A DNA stretch of 64,000 bases from Caldilineaceae bacterium. GTDB taxonomy: Bacteria > Chloroflexota > Anaerolineae > Caldilineales > Caldilineaceae. Made by a program: the position numbers and the translations under genes. Shown in pieces: positions 31,314 through 41,824 of this stretch. The notes beneath the pieces are model-generated. The model saw only the letters and a list, made by a program, of their open reading frames with translations. It ran no database searches and was not told the origin of the DNA. Numbering within the stretch: the first letter of the stretch is position 1; every line of letters starts with the position of its first letter. The DNA is taken from the NCBI GenBank assembly GCA_022821545.1, contig JAJEDJ010000004.1:62001-126000 (forward strand). The letters are read 5' to 3'.

Positions 31314-32561
31314 TCACTCCAGTCCGCTCTTCAGGACGTCGCGATAGGCGGCGACGCGGGTGCGGCGCAGCGCCCGTTTGTGGCCCAGGAAGGCTTTGAT
31401 GGATTCGCTCATTATCTGCAGGCGGAATTCGAGGAGCAGATAGCGGCGCAGCAGCTCTGCCCATGTGGGGCCGTGCCACTTGCGCACATAACGCACCTTG
31501 CTGCGGTTGAAGAGAATATGGCGCTGGGCGCTGACCTGACCGCTGCTGCGGCCCTCGGCGTGGATGACGATTGCGACCGGTTCGTAGACGACGCGCCAGC
31601 CGACGCGCTTGATGCGGCGGCAGAGGTCGGTCTCTTCGCTGTACATGAAGAACTGGGGATCAAAGCCGCCGAGCTCCGCCAACACCTCTCGCCGCACCAG
31701 GAGAGCTGCGCCGACAAGCCAGTCAACGTCCTGGCGGGCGTCGGCCGGCCAGTCGGCGAGGTGATAGCTGCGGGTCCATGGGTTGCGGGGCCACATCTGC
31801 TCCAGCCATGTGCTTTCGAAAAAGCCGGTGAGAGGGCCGGCGAAGCGTCGACGGCTGCTCTGAAGCGCGCCGTCCGTGTAGCGCAGTTGGGGGCCAATCG
31901 CGCCGATGGTTTCGTCTTCGTTGATACCGTTGTAGAGCGCCCACAGGCTGCCGGGAAGTAGCTCGGTGTCCGGATTGAGGAAGTAGATAAATCGCGCCTT
32001 GGCGGCGGGACGCGGGGTCGAGTCCGTTACCGAGTTGCCGTAAGATGTCGGAACCGGCTCGGCGGGGCTCTCGGCGCGGTTCTGCCCGGCGTGTTCCCTT
32101 ACTGCGTCCTGCGGCGGCAGGGGGTCAAACCCCATCGCTTCCAGAGCCCGGTTGTTGCCGCGGGTAAAGCCCAGGTTTTCTTCGCTGAAGATGGTCTGTA
32201 CCCAGGGGAAGCGGCTTGGCAGGAGAGATGTCGTAGCGTCTTCGCTGGCATTGTCGAGCACGACGACCTGGAGGGTGGCCTCATTGCTCGGCCCGAAGCG
32301 GCGCACAGGTGTCGAGGAGGGGGAAGCGGCCCTGGTCCTCGTTTCTCTGTCTCGTTCTTTGTCGCGTCCTTCGTCCATCGGTGCGCTTTGCTGTTCGATG
32401 GAGGTCAGACAGGCGCGCAGATGATCCCAGACGTTCCAGGAGATGATCACGATCACCAGATCCGTCGGCGGCGGTCTCCTGTCCGTTTGCGGATGGGCGT
32501 CATCCCCTTGAGGATCGGTGTTGCGGGGGCTGTGCGCGCGGCGGCGAAGTCGTTGAAGCAT
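31314..32561 (-). CDS. Glycosyltransferase family 2 (rhamnosyltransferase-like) with two insertions
   Basis: The 415-residue product has a GT-A fold: [20 protein letters not shown] at the start, [29 protein letters not shown], the metal-binding region [16 protein letters not shown], and [20 protein letters not shown] with EETDLCRRI as acceptor-side residues. It resembles WbbL-type rhamnosyltransferases that build cell-surface polysaccharide. Two stretches rich in Arg, Glu, Pro and Ser (about residues 62-92 and 150-190) interrupt conserved blocks and are not typical of the family; they are probably surface loops. It lies between hisS and a polyprenyl synthetase gene on the same strand. Confidence 0.9.
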   Translation of the reverse strand: MLQRLRRRAHSPRNTDPQGDDAHPQTDRRPPPTDLVIVIISWNVWDHLRACLTSIEQQSAPMDEGRDKERDRETRTRAASPSSTPVRRFGPSNEATLQVVVLDNASEDATTSLLPSRFPWVQTIFSEENLGFTRGNNRALEAMGFDPLPPQDAVREHAGQNRAESPAEPVPTSYGNSVTDSTPRPAAKARFIYFLNPDTELLPGSLWALYNGINEDETIGAIGPQLRYTDGALQSSRRRFAGPLTGFFESTWLEQMWPRNPWTRSYHLADWPADARQDVDWLVGAALLVRREVLAELGGFDPQFFMYSEETDLCRRIKRVGWRVVYEPVAIVIHAEGRSSGQVSAQRHILFNRSKVRYVRKWHGPTWAELLRRYLLLEFRLQIMSESIKAFLGHKRALRRTRVAAYRDVLKSGLE

Positions 32562-32643
32562 CTCGTTGGCGAGTGTTCAGAGGGCCGGTTGGCGGACGTT
32601 GCGCAGAGACATTCGCTGATTTCCGACCGCTGGCGGTCTCGAT

Positions 32644-33855
32644 TCAGCTGCTGCGCTGCACAACAAAGGCGCAGAGGCCCAGAAGCGATCGCTGGCAGAG
32701 GTTGTCATTGAAAGGAGCCAAGTCGTGAACCGCGTGGTCGAGGAAGCCGAGCGCTTCCTGATGCGCGGCTTCGATTGCGCCGCTGGCGCGCACGGCCTGG
32801 ACGATCTCCTGCACGGTTGCAGACAGGATGCCGGGGTCGCCGGCATCGGCGCGCTCTCGGGCCTGGAGCAGACGGGACACCACGCTTTGCGGCTGGGGCA
32901 GTTCGCGCAGGTAGTAGAGGAAGGGCAGAGTCAGGGTTCCCTGGCGCAGGTCGCTTCCAACGGGCTTGCCCAGGGTGGCGTCGGTGCCGACAAAGTCGAG
33001 GATGTCGTCCACGATCTGAAAGGCCATTCCGAACTGATAGCCGAAGGATTTGAGGGCCTGGACCCGTTCCGGCGACAGACCGACCAGGACGGCGGCCGCT
33101 TCGGTCGCGGCACTGTAAAGACTGGCCGTCTTGGCATAGATACGCTGGTAGTAGGCTTGGCGGTCCTGGCGAAAGTCGTTGCGATCTGAAAGCTGGCGCA
33201 TCTCGCCATCGACAATCACGCGCAGGGTATCACTGAAGATGGTGATGACGCGCACATTGTCGGTCTCGGCGGCGAACTGGGCGGAGCGGGCGAACATATA
33301 GTCGCCGGCAAGAACCGTGGCCCCTGCGCTCCAGGAGGCGTTAAGCGTGGGTGCGTCACGACGCAGCAGCGCGCCGTCGATGACATCGTCGTGGACGAGG
33401 GTGGCGGTGTGAAGCATCTCTACCGCCGCAGCCAGGGCAATGAGAGTGCGCCCGTTCCGAACCTCATCCGACGCAGTCTGCAGACCATCGACCTTGAGGC
33501 GTGAATTACTATGTTCGGGGTTGGCGTCCTGGAGCCCTGCGGCCAGCAGCGCCAGAGCCGGACGCAACCGTTTCCCGCCCTGGCCGATCAGTTCGAGGAA
33601 AGCGTTGGCCAGAGGCGCGAACACGTCGGCGTCAACGCTCTTCATTTTCTCTTCGACCTGTTCAAGTCCTGCGCGTACGGGCGCGAGCAGCGCAGACGCG
33701 TCCTGGGTCGTCAGCAATGCGCGGCGGAAACTCTCGTGCGCGATCTTATCACGCACGCCGAGGTCATCCGCGCGGGGCATCATTGGCGGCCTATCCTGCG
33801 CCAAGGGTCTCGATTCGGTGTCGGTGAGCTGTTCGACTTGGACTTGGTCAACCAT
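32644..33855 (-). CDS. Polyprenyl (trans-isoprenyl) diphosphate synthase
   Basis: The 403-residue product has the two aspartate-rich motifs of trans-prenyl synthases: [15 protein letters not shown] (first) and [12 protein letters not shown] (second), with [15 protein letters not shown] before and [13 protein letters not shown] after. It condenses isopentenyl diphosphate onto an allylic primer to make long chains used for quinones or lipid carriers. An N-terminal extension of about 50 residues ([20 protein letters not shown]) precedes the family core, and a Ser/Asn-rich loop ([13 protein letters not shown]) is inserted between helices. The gene starts 32 bases after the TatD gene stop and is probably cotranscribed with it. 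Confidence 0.93.
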   Translation of the reverse strand: MVDQVQVEQLTDTESRPLAQDRPPMMPRADDLGVRDKIAHESFRRALLTTQDASALLAPVRAGLEQVEEKMKSVDADVFAPLANAFLELIGQGGKRLRPALALLAAGLQDANPEHSNSRLKVDGLQTASDEVRNGRTLIALAAAVEMLHTATLVHDDVIDGALLRRDAPTLNASWSAGATVLAGDYMFARSAQFAAETDNVRVITIFSDTLRVIVDGEMRQLSDRNDFRQDRQAYYQRIYAKTASLYSAATEAAAVLVGLSPERVQALKSFGYQFGMAFQIVDDILDFVGTDATLGKPVGSDLRQGTLTLPFLYYLRELPQPQSVVSRLLQARERADAGDPGILSATVQEIVQAVRASGAIEAAHQEALGFLDHAVHDLAPFNDNLCQRSLLGLCAFVVQRSS

Positions 33856-33887
33856 AAGAAAGCGTCACAAAGCGTTCAGGCGGCGAA

Positions 33888-34751
33888 CTACGCTAGCCGG
33901 CCGGCGGCCATTGAAATCGCGTCGGTTCTCAGTTCTCCGGCCAGCGGCGCAAAGATCGAGCGGGCGACAGCGGTGGTACGGGCCGCTATCTCCTCTACAG
34001 GCAATCCCAGGAGTTCGGCCAGCGTTTCGGCCACCAGAGCCACATACGCGGGTTCGTTGCGCTTCCCGCGCAATGGATGCGGCGTCAGCCAGGGAGCGTC
34101 AGTTTCGAGCATCAGACGGTCGAGACCCAGTTGCGGCGCGAATTTGTGCAGAGCCCGTGCGTTCTTGAAAGTAATCGGACCGCCCAAGCCGAGGGCGAAG
34201 TTCCAGTCGTAAGCCGCATGGGCCAGTGCAGCGTCGCCGGAGAATGCGTGCAGCACGCCCCAAAAAGGCCGCTCTGCCAGGGGGGAATTGCGCGTACGTG
34301 CGCTGGCTGCCCACGCTTGCAGGATCCGGGCCAGATCGGTGGACGCCTCCCGGTTATGGATGATGACCGGGAGGCCCAGTTCGGCGGCCAGATCAAGCTG
34401 GGCCCGAAATGCCTGTGCCTGCTGCCGGCGGGAGACAGTATCCCAGTGATAGTCCAGCCCGATTTCTCCGATAGCGACAACCTTGGGATGATCGACCAAC
34501 TCGCGCAACTGTGTCAGCGTATGTTCGCCGAATTCGGCGCTGCTGTTGGGGTGGATTCCCACCGCAGCGTACACCTGCGGATGCCGGTCGGCCAGCGCAA
34601 TGGCCTGGCGGCAGTGAACCAGATCGATGCCAGGGTTGACGATCATGCTCACTGCGCGCGCTTGTGCCCGCTCCAGCACGGCGGCCCGGTCCGCATCGAA
34701 CTGCTCCATGTCCAGATGGCAGTGGCTGTCGACCAGCGTCGGAACGGTCAT
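33888..34751 (-). CDS. TatD family metal-dependent hydrolase
   Basis: The 287-residue product has the metal-binding HxH in [20 protein letters not shown], the Glu in [20 protein letters not shown], the His in [13 protein letters not shown], the [13 protein letters not shown] segment and the Asp in [20 protein letters not shown]. All ligands appear present. Members act as 3'-5' exonucleases or deoxyribonucleases in DNA repair and quality control. It heads a group with polyprenyl synthase, GT2 and hisS genes. A possible -10 (TAAAAT, 34846-34851, minus strand) lies about 95 bases upstream of the start in the 199-base spacer that precedes it. Confidence 0.94.
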   Translation of the reverse strand: MTVPTLVDSHCHLDMEQFDADRAAVLERAQARAVSMIVNPGIDLVHCRQAIALADRHPQVYAAVGIHPNSSAEFGEHTLTQLRELVDHPKVVAIGEIGLDYHWDTVSRRQQAQAFRAQLDLAAELGLPVIIHNREASTDLARILQAWAASARTRNSPLAERPFWGVLHAFSGDAALAHAAYDWNFALGLGGPITFKNARALHKFAPQLGLDRLMLETDAPWLTPHPLRGKRNEPAYVALVAETLAELLGLPVEEIAARTTAVARSIFAPLAGELRTDAISMAAGRLA

Positions 34752-34950
34752 GTGCGCTCAGATGGCAAAGTGGAAACGCATCCGGTTTGGAAGTTCCTCG
34801 CAAAAGAGGCAGAACTGGCTTTATGCTGGCAAACGCTGCTTGTTAATTTTATCACATACCGTCACTGCACGAAAGCGCGTCGGATGACAGAGAGGCGCAT
34901 TTTAGGAACGGGGAATGAGGGAGTTCTCTGTCCTGTGCGAAGGCTTTTGT

Positions 34951-36411
34951 CTACAGCCCGGCCAGCTTTTGGCCATCGGCAAGGATCGCAGGCACCTGCT
35001 CCTTGCGGGTCGTCTCCGTGTATATCCGGATCAGCGGTTCGGTGCCGGAGAAGCGCACCAGCAGCCAGCCCCCATCCTCCATTGGGAACTTGTAGCCATC
35101 GACGGTGATGCGGTCGGTGACGGCGATGCCGCCTAGTGTCAGCCCGGCGATATCGACGTTGTCGAGTGTTTGCTGGGCTGCGGCCTTCATATCGGCGCCG
35201 GTCAGGCGGATGTCGACCCGGTCGTAGAAGTGCTCGCCGACCTTCTCGAAGAGAAGCTGTAGCAGTTCGGTCGGTCTCTTGCCGGTGCGCACCATGAGGT
35301 CCAAGAGACAGAGATTGGAGAGGATGCCGTCGCGTTCCGGCACGTGGCCGCGTAAGGCGTAGCCACCGCTCTCCTCACCGCCGATGAGCGCATCGTGCTC
35401 CAGCATCGCCGGCGCCACGAATTTGAAGCCGACGCCGGTCTCGACCACGGGCACGTCGTAGGCCGCGCACAGCTTGTCGAGCATTGAGGTCGTGCTGAGG
35501 GTTTTGACAATCGGTCCGCGTTCGCCGCGCACTTCAAGCAGATAGTAGGCGAGCAGCCCGTAGACCCGCAGCTGGTCGACGAACTGGCCGTTCTCATCGC
35601 CGAAGCCGCAGCGGTCGGCGTCTCCGTCGAGAATACAGATGCAGTCGGCCTCAACGGAGCGGGCGACGGCCAGGCCGGCGTCAACATTGGGGGGAATCGG
35701 CTCGGGACGGTCCATTTCAGGAAAGATCGGGTTGCGGTGGGCGTGGATTTCGATGACTTCGGTTTTGCCTCCGCCGAGGATTTCGGTCAGCCAGCCGGCG
35801 CCGTTGCCCCACATGCCGTCGACAACGATTTTGAGGCCGGCGTCACGGATGCCCGTGACATCGATGAGGCTGGACAGGTGGTCCAGATAGGCGGCCTGCG
35901 GCTGGTGACGCCGCACTGTGCCGGCGGCAAGGGCCGCGTCGAGAGAGACGCTCTTTACCCCGTCCGAGCCGGGAATGCGGACTTCGATGGCGGCCAATCC
36001 ATCCGGCGGCACGGCGCCGCCGCTGGCGTCGCGCACTTTGAAGCCGTTGTCCTCGGGCGGGTTGTGGCTGGCGGTGATGTTGACGGCGCCGGCGGCGTTA
36101 TTATTGACGGCGGCGAAGCTGATTACCGGCGTCGGCGCGGCGCCGTCGATCAGCAGGACCTGCAGGTCGTTGGCGGCCAGCACCTCCGCCACCGCGGCGG
36201 CAAAGTGTTCGCCTTGGAAGCGCTGGTCGTGGCCGACGACGACGGTTTGGGAGGCATTACCCCCGTCCAGCAGCCAGTTAGCAAAGCCTTGGGCACAACG
36301 GCGGACATTGGCAAAGGTGTAGTCATCGGCCATGCGTCCGCGCCAGCCATCGGTGCCAAAGCGTATTGTTGAATGCGCTACCACTTCATCATATGAGCGC
36401 TGGTTCGTCAT
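34951..36411 (-). CDS. Phosphoglucomutase/phosphomannomutase family enzyme
   Basis: The product is 486 residues from ATG 36411, chosen because AAGGA lies just upstream and the conserved [20 protein letters not shown] follows soon after. The phosphoserine loop reads [16 protein letters not shown], the metal loop [17 protein letters not shown], the sugar-binding loop [13 protein letters not shown], and the phosphate-binding C-terminal loop [20 protein letters not shown]. These four elements define the alpha-D-phosphohexomutases, which interconvert hexose 1- and 6-phosphates for surface polysaccharide or storage metabolism. Choice between glucose and mannose specificity is not safe from sequence alone. 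Confidence 0.93.
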   Translation of the reverse strand: MTNQRSYDEVVAHSTIRFGTDGWRGRMADDYTFANVRRCAQGFANWLLDGGNASQTVVVGHDQRFQGEHFAAAVAEVLAANDLQVLLIDGAAPTPVISFAAVNNNAAGAVNITASHNPPEDNGFKVRDASGGAVPPDGLAAIEVRIPGSDGVKSVSLDAALAAGTVRRHQPQAAYLDHLSSLIDVTGIRDAGLKIVVDGMWGNGAGWLTEILGGGKTEVIEIHAHRNPIFPEMDRPEPIPPNVDAGLAVARSVEADCICILDGDADRCGFGDENGQFVDQLRVYGLLAYYLLEVRGERGPIVKTLSTTSMLDKLCAAYDVPVVETGVGFKFVAPAMLEHDALIGGEESGGYALRGHVPERDGILSNLCLLDLMVRTGKRPTELLQLLFEKVGEHFYDRVDIRLTGADMKAAAQQTLDNVDIAGLTLGGIAVTDRITVDGYKFPMEDGGWLLVRFSGTEPLIRIYTETTRKEQVPAILADGQKLAGL

Positions 36412-36571
36412 GTAGTGTCCTTCGGATCGGGAGTTTACTTCGATTTTGAGGATGTGCGCGAAGCGGGAGTGCCTGCGGCCCAACGACACGGACAGCCATG
36501 ATTGCTACTTGTAAGCCTACTGCATATCAGGGGAATGGGCAAAGAAAGTACGTCAAAAAGGCTTCCGGGGT

Positions 36572-37330
36572 TTAGCCCTGTTTCCGCCCGATGAACAGCC
36601 CTTCCTGCAAGTGAAAGAGGGTGCGGCCGTCCTCGCTTCGGGGATGGAGGAACTCCTGCGTTTCGGACGGGCCGTGGCCGAGCAGCGCCCGCAGGTAGGC
36701 CTGCATTACCGGGTCGTGGCGCGCGGCCCAATCCTCGAAGACCATCTGTTTTTCGAGGACTTCATGCTGGGCTATTTGCAGGCCGGCCTGTGCATAGGCC
36801 TCCAGCCACTCCTCCAGGCTGAGGCAGCGCCCGTGGCTGGGGTCGCGCAGTTTTTCGAAGGCGTTTACGTAGTCGCCCGCGACGCCTGCCGGCACGATAT
36901 TATCAACCACAGCCAGAGTGCCGCCGGGACGCAGGACGCGCACCGACTCGCGCAGGAAGGCGTCGATGTCGGGGAAGTGATGGGGCGCGATGCGGCAGGT
37001 GAGCAGGTCGAAGCGGCCGTCTGCATAGGGCAGGTCTTCGGCGTCGGCGTGCTCGACGGAAACGTTGTCGACGCCGCGCGCTGCAACCTGCTCGCGGGCG
37101 ACGGTCAGCATCTCCGGGGTGATGTCGGTCGCCCACACGTGGGCGACGTGGGGAGCGAAGGCGAAGGCGGTGTGGCCGGCGGCGGTGGCGACGTCCAGTG
37201 CCTCCCAGTCCGGCTGCGGCTCGACCAGCTCGACCAGCCGCTGCAGGCTGGCGCCCTTGGCGTGGGGCCTGCTGGTGATATAGGTGCGGGCATGTGCGCC
37301 GAACTGCTCTTGCACTGAATTCTTGTCCAT
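36572..37330 (-). CDS. Class I SAM-dependent methyltransferase (UbiE-like)
   Basis: The 252-residue product has the AdoMet motifs in order: ALDVATAAGHTAFAFAPHVA (motif I), VWATDITPEMLTVAREQV, VEHADAEDLPYADGRFDLLT, and ESVRVLRPGGTLAVVDNIVP. The arrangement is that of the UbiE/COQ5-like Methyltransf_11 group acting on small molecules, but no substrate can be named. AGGA lies before ATG 37330. It is followed by the phosphohexomutase gene after a 160-base spacer and preceded by a PH-domain protein gene; no common pathway is obvious. Confidence 0.9.
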   Translation of the reverse strand: MDKNSVQEQFGAHARTYITSRPHAKGASLQRLVELVEPQPDWEALDVATAAGHTAFAFAPHVAHVWATDITPEMLTVAREQVAARGVDNVSVEHADAEDLPYADGRFDLLTCRIAPHHFPDIDAFLRESVRVLRPGGTLAVVDNIVPAGVAGDYVNAFEKLRDPSHGRCLSLEEWLEAYAQAGLQIAQHEVLEKQMVFEDWAARHDPVMQAYLRALLGHGPSETQEFLHPRSEDGRTLFHLQEGLFIGRKQG

Positions 37331-37457
37331 CTGTCCTAGCCTTTCCGACGGTCCCGGTCGAGCATTTCAGATCGGGCCTCTTGAATGGCGTGCAGAAGAG
37401 GCTCATGAACGCCTTGCGGGGGTTGCGTTCGTCCTGTCGCCTTCGCTGGGGTCACCG

Positions 37458-38042
37458 TTACAACTCCTCACGGTAATGGAGGCCGCTCCGCTGCTTTTCA
37501 CGCATGGTGGCCTTGCGGATCATCTCGCGCACCTCCATCGGATCCTTGACGTTGTGGAGCGTGAACTGGGGATGGCTGGGATCGGTGCTGGCTATCGTGA
37601 TATCGCCCACATTGAGCGCTCTTTCGCCCAGATGCTGGTTAACCGACGTATCGCGTACACGCACAAGCTCGATCTCATGGTAGCTGCGTCCCAGCAGGCC
37701 GCGAATGAGCCGTACACGCTGGGTGGTGAGTTCATAGCGGACGCCGATGGACAGGTAGGGCCGGCCGGACCAGAGCAGCTCCTCTTTTTCGAGATGGCCG
37801 CCGATGGGTGCAGGGGATGTCGTTTGAAGCTCTTCCGGGCCGTCCGAGCGCGAATTGGTTTCGGCGATGGAATGATCAGCTTCGGTCTCCATCGCATCAA
37901 GGGCCGCAAAGACGCCGTCGGCCAGCGCGTTAACGATAGCCTGCAGTTGAGATTGGGGGATGGACGTGACTTCGACACCACTTTGGGCAAGCGACTCATA
38001 GAAGCGGGCAGTGACCACCTGGCGCGCTGTCTGTTCATTCAT
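37458..38042 (-). CDS. PH-domain (bPH-like) protein
   Basis: The 194-residue soluble product has an N-terminal helical part (residues 1-60), an acidic Ser/Glu linker, and a C-terminal beta domain EELLWSGRPYLSIGVRYELT followed by TQRVRLIRGLLGRSYHEIEL and LGERALNVGDITI, matching bacterial PH domains of the YdbT/bPH_2 type. It ends with a helix typical of PH folds (DPMEVREMIRKATMREKQRS). There are no membrane segments. The function is unknown; such domains often mediate protein or membrane contacts. It is the first of the long minus-strand run ending at 29776. Confidence 0.75.
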   Translation of the reverse strand: MNEQTARQVVTARFYESLAQSGVEVTSIPQSQLQAIVNALADGVFAALDAMETEADHSIAETNSRSDGPEELQTTSPAPIGGHLEKEELLWSGRPYLSIGVRYELTTQRVRLIRGLLGRSYHEIELVRVRDTSVNQHLGERALNVGDITIASTDPSHPQFTLHNVKDPMEVREMIRKATMREKQRSGLHYREEL

Positions 38043-38422
38043 AGAGAGTTTCTCCGGCTTGTCAGACCCATTCGCATTGGTATGGGTCTCCGACTCTTGC
38101 GGCGGCCAGATGAGCGGCCCCGGAAAGCCGGATGCGTGAGAACGGTATGATAGTGCCTAGCCGGACATTGCGCAAAGGAGCGCCATGCCTGACCTTGCAG
38201 ATCACCTGGGTCGCCGCCGGTCCGCCTGCATGTCTGAACGCGGGCAACGGCGATCCCCTGCGCTTTTGCCGGAGGCCGGTTCGTGATGTAAGATCGTTGT
38301 GCGATGCGGGTCCGTTTCAAGGCTGAGGACAGCGATCTCAGAGGGCGCCGGCAGCGCGTTTCGTTGAGGTCGGACCGGCGCCGACTGACCAGATTTGCCG
38401 GCATTGGGGAAAGGACAGAATT
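38043..38422. other. Divergent intergenic region
   Basis: This 380-base spacer separates the leftward PH-domain gene and the rightward MBL-fold gene. It has no convincing RNA gene or strong promoter. A 34-codon frame at 38185-38286 has an excellent AAAGGAG site before its ATG but no recognisable protein character and is listed as a candidate only. Confidence 0.4.
38185..38286 (+). CDS. Candidate small ORF (33 residues)
   Basis: The ATG at 38185 follows AAAGGAG with ideal spacing, and the frame (starts MPDLADHLGRRRSACMSERG) runs 33 codons to TGA. The product is basic, has no membrane segment and resembles nothing I know. It could be a leader peptide for the MBL-fold gene at 38423, or chance. 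Only the ribosome-binding site supports it. Confidence 0.15.
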   Translation: MPDLADHLGRRRSACMSERGQRRSPALLPEAGS

Positions 38423-39076
38423 TTGGACATTAACTGGTACGGTTTCTCCTGCTTTCGTCTGCGAGAGCGCGGCGTGACCGCAGTCTGCGACCCATTGAGC
38501 AGGAAAGCGACGGGCATTCAACTGCCCAGGCTGCGCGCCGACATTGTGACCATCAGCAGCAGTTCGTCCGCCTACGTCCAAGGAACAGACGCTGTCAGCG
38601 GGGAGCCGAAGATTCTGCGAGGTCCCGGTGACTACGAAGTCAAACAGGTACTCGTAACCGGTCTGCCTGCCTCTCAGAACGGCACGCGCAACGTCGCCTT
38701 TTTCCTGGATTTCTCCGGCCTCACGGTCGGTCATTTGGGAGAGTTGGGACAGGCGCCGGCCAGCGCCGGCGGGGAGGAACTGGGCGATATCGACGTACTA
38801 CTGGCGCCGGTGAGCGGCCCGCACATAGCGGACGTTTCTCGTATTGCCGAAGTGATCAGCCAGCTGGACCCGCGCATCGTCGTGCCAATGCAATACCGCC
38901 ACGAAGGTCTGCGCAGCGAGCAGTCCGACTCTATGGAACCGGTGGACCGTTTTCTGAAGGAGTTGGGCATCAGCGAACCTGAAATGACTGACACGCTCAA
39001 GCTGACGAAGAACAGCCTGCCCGAAGAGACGCAGGTGGTGCTCCTGCGCCCGACGGGGGCGGCCCGCGGGGGTTGA
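38423..39076 (+). CDS. MBL-fold (UlaG/L-ascorbate lactonase-like) protein lacking metal ligands
   Basis: The 217-residue product has the layout of the small metallo-beta-lactamase-fold family PF13483: INWYGFSCFRLRERGVTAVC, CDPLSRKATG, RGPGDYEVKQVLVTGL, GLTVGHLGELG, DIDVLLAPVSG and IVVPMQYRHEG. The HxHxDH metal motif is replaced by SSSSSAY, the Asp after GHLG by Glu and the His of VPMHY by Gln, so the site cannot bind zinc in the usual way. It is likely a non-catalytic or altered member. The start is TTG 38423 with AAAGGA upstream. The next gene is convergent, and nothing nearby suggests a partner. Confidence 0.85.
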   Translation: MDINWYGFSCFRLRERGVTAVCDPLSRKATGIQLPRLRADIVTISSSSSAYVQGTDAVSGEPKILRGPGDYEVKQVLVTGLPASQNGTRNVAFFLDFSGLTVGHLGELGQAPASAGGEELGDIDVLLAPVSGPHIADVSRIAEVISQLDPRIVVPMQYRHEGLRSEQSDSMEPVDRFLKELGISEPEMTDTLKLTKNSLPEETQVVLLRPTGAARGG

Positions 39077-39136
39077 CTGCGGTTACCGGCGACCGTACAA
39101 AACGCTTTCTACAGTTCCTCCATTTCAGCAGTTCCT

Positions 39137-41713
39137 CTAATTGCCTCCGGCAGAGACGCGCCAGTTGAGCCTTTGCCGTACCCAAGCCTTCAACAGAACA
39201 GGACGAAGCCGGCGCCAGTTTTGGTTCAGTTCGTGCCGGACCTCGTCCTCAAGCTGCTCCGGGCGCGGAGCATAGCGGAACTGAACGTAGATTTCGATGA
39301 TGCGCCGGATGAACGGGATGCCCTGGGGGAGATCTTCAGCAAGCAGCGCTTCTCGTTCATAGGGCGTCAACGCCTGTTCGGCGGGCGTTCGCCGCGATAT
39401 TTGGCTCGCGACCGGTTTCGGGCGCACAGTTTCCTGCGGGCTCGGTTGATCCTGGGTCTGCCGCGAACGCAGAGGTACTTTCAGCCGCGCAGTCCAGTTC
39501 AGCAGGCGTTCGTAGTAAATCTGAGGTTCCTGCATAAAGGCTTTGGGACCTTGATACATGCGCCGCCGCAGAAGCCATACACCAGCGATCAGTGACAATA
39601 CGACGAGGATGAAGCTGGTTGTAATGACAGGAGCGCGAGTTGGGAGTCCGCCGATGCCCGTGACGGGTCCGGCGATGTCCTGGGGAAACTCTTCTTCGAA
39701 ATCCAGTGCGTCATCAAAGAGGAAGTCCTCATCTTCGGCCCCGATTTCATCCATACCGGGAATGAGGCCGCTATCCTGTAGCTCTGCTCCCGAGGGGCGA
39801 TCGAGAATACTTTCACCTGAGGTCGGCTCGAACTCGATCCAGCCGAAAGGCGGGAAGTAGACCTCCACCCAGGTATGTGCATCCCGTTCCGTAACCAGAT
39901 AGGTACCGATCTCCGGGTCGTAAGTTCCCTCGGCATAGCCGCTGGCGGCGCGAGCGGGGATCCCCTGGCTTCGCAGCATGGCCGCCATGGCCGAAGCGTA
40001 GTAGTCGCAGTAGCCGCGCTGGATGTCGAAGAGGAAGTACTCCAGCGGGTCTTCATCTGAGGCAGGCGCCTGGATCCCTTCGTCGTAGGCGTAGGTGCGC
40101 AAGTGCCGCTCCAACGCCTTGACTTTGTCGTAGGTTGTGGCCTCGTCGGCCATCACTTGCTCGGCCAGCTCAGCGACGCGGGGTGAAAAAGTGACGGGAA
40201 GTTGAAGGTAACGGTCAAGAGCCTGTGCCGGATATTCGATGTAACCGGCTTCACGCAGCTCCCGTACGGTGACGGTGGTCTGGCTGCTGATAACTTGATA
40301 GCTTTCGCCGGCCTCAAGCGTGATTCTGGAGCGCGCCCACGTCAACTCGGATTCCGCCTGATCCGTCGAATCGGGGCCAGCCAGGTCGGCGTAGGCAAGC
40401 GGCTGCTGAAGCGCTGCCACGGGAATGCTGGCCTGCACCACATCCGGCATGGCGAGGAGGATATTTCCGGTCGGTATGCGGATGGTGATGGTCTGTGTGA
40501 CCGGCGCGCGGGCGGTCCACTGCGCCGCTGGGATCGGTTCGTTCGAACGGAATGTGGTCTCGCCCTCGGCGGTGTTGATCCACTGGCGGCCGGTGAAGCG
40601 GTCGAAAGCAACGGCCCGCCAGTAGCGGCCGGACGGCGCTTCCACCTCCATAATCAGACGGTCGCTGACAGTGCGTTCTCCGCCCAGAGTCAAGGTGCGC
40701 CCAAAACCTGTCTGGACGGACCGAGTCTGCCGGTTCAGGCCCTGATAGAGGCGGTTCCACTCCTGCATGGCCTCCTCCCAGCGCTGATTAACGGGCTGGA
40801 GCAGATCGTGGAAGGGGAGACTGCGGCCCATGTTGGGCGCGATGAAGGCGAGGGCTATTACGGCCGCTGTGTACATGAAGCCGGAGCGCATGAAATCGAA
40901 GTTGATATCTTCGCTGAAATAGATACTCTGTGACCGCCAGCGCTGACGATGGTCGACGAGAGTGGTCCAGGCGAGGAGCAGAAGTGCGACCATGCAGTAT
41001 GCAACGAGGAAGCCCATCACCGACACGGGCGCGTAATGGGTATTTACGAGGAGGGCGATGCCGGCCATGAGCACGCCGCGCCAAACATGGCCATGCCGAA
41101 AGACCGACCAAACGCCCAGGTAGGTGAGCCACCAGACGAGAAAACCGATTTCGAAGATGAAGACAACGTTGTCGTTGCTGGCTTGCCGGTTAATGGCGGC
41201 TTCGATCCACTCCAGCCAGCGCTCCAGAAGGAAATAGGCCCGGGCCTGCAGGACGGGGATGCCCCTCTCCATGAATGCCTGCACGCGCTGCTCGTCCCCC
41301 ACGAGAAAGGTCATCAGGAAGAACACCCAAGCCAGTCCAGTCGCAAAGCTGTGGGAAAGCATGAAGAAGCTGTCAAAGCGGCTGAAAGAGATCAGCGCGC
41401 CCATGGCGAGCGCGCCCAGAACGACAGCGATCAGCATGGTCATGCTCATTGCGCCGGTCCAGCCGGCGCTACTGAGCGAGAGCGCCAGGATGAGATAGAT
41501 GAAGCCTAGCAACAGCAGTGTGATCGCCCGCCCTTCGCGGAAATAAGCAAAGGGCGCCTGGGTCTGTTCGTCCGATTCATGGGGCGGATCCACCAGAGTA
41601 GCGGCAGCTTCCTCAGACGCGTCGAGGGCGTACTCCGATATACCGGCGCCGGCGACAGGATCGGCGAATCCCGGTACAGTTGAGCGAAGTGGGTTCCTAT
41701 TTTGGTCTCGCAT
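39137..41713 (-). CDS. Transglutaminase-core membrane protein (TgpA-like)
   Basis: The 858-residue product has five or more N-terminal membrane helices (starting AITLLLLGFIYLILALSLSS), an external region, a transglutaminase core and another helix near residue 700 (FILVVLSLIAGVWLLRR), then a cytosolic C-terminal domain. The catalytic triad is visible: Cys in RGYCDYYASAMAAMLRSQG, His in RDAHTWVEVYFPPF, and the acidic residue in GWIEFEPTSGES. Homologues are called TgpA or DUF3488/DUF4129 proteins; their role is unclear, with envelope maintenance suspected. It starts 111 bases after the stop of the large secreted protein gene upstream, suggesting a shared transcript. Such genes often sit near MoxR ATPases and vWA proteins, none of which is adjacent here. 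Confidence 0.88.
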   Translation of the reverse strand: MRDQNRNPLRSTVPGFADPVAGAGISEYALDASEEAAATLVDPPHESDEQTQAPFAYFREGRAITLLLLGFIYLILALSLSSAGWTGAMSMTMLIAVVLGALAMGALISFSRFDSFFMLSHSFATGLAWVFFLMTFLVGDEQRVQAFMERGIPVLQARAYFLLERWLEWIEAAINRQASNDNVVFIFEIGFLVWWLTYLGVWSVFRHGHVWRGVLMAGIALLVNTHYAPVSVMGFLVAYCMVALLLLAWTTLVDHRQRWRSQSIYFSEDINFDFMRSGFMYTAAVIALAFIAPNMGRSLPFHDLLQPVNQRWEEAMQEWNRLYQGLNRQTRSVQTGFGRTLTLGGERTVSDRLIMEVEAPSGRYWRAVAFDRFTGRQWINTAEGETTFRSNEPIPAAQWTARAPVTQTITIRIPTGNILLAMPDVVQASIPVAALQQPLAYADLAGPDSTDQAESELTWARSRITLEAGESYQVISSQTTVTVRELREAGYIEYPAQALDRYLQLPVTFSPRVAELAEQVMADEATTYDKVKALERHLRTYAYDEGIQAPASDEDPLEYFLFDIQRGYCDYYASAMAAMLRSQGIPARAASGYAEGTYDPEIGTYLVTERDAHTWVEVYFPPFGWIEFEPTSGESILDRPSGAELQDSGLIPGMDEIGAEDEDFLFDDALDFEEEFPQDIAGPVTGIGGLPTRAPVITTSFILVVLSLIAGVWLLRRRMYQGPKAFMQEPQIYYERLLNWTARLKVPLRSRQTQDQPSPQETVRPKPVASQISRRTPAEQALTPYEREALLAEDLPQGIPFIRRIIEIYVQFRYAPRPEQLEDEVRHELNQNWRRLRPVLLKAWVRQRLNWRVSAGGN

Positions 41714-41824
41714 AGTCAGGTTTTTCGGTTGCCAGGGGGACGACCGCCAGCCATGTAAACATAACGAAGCGGCAACGCATCGGGTCCTGACAGTCCGGCA
41801 GAAAGATCAATCACGATTTATGCA

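Noticed and set aside
38039..38734. 231-codon minus-strand frame across the 38043-38422 spacer and the MBL-fold gene
   Set aside because: Much of it is antisense to the MBL-fold gene, the composition is shadow-like, and no start signal is present.
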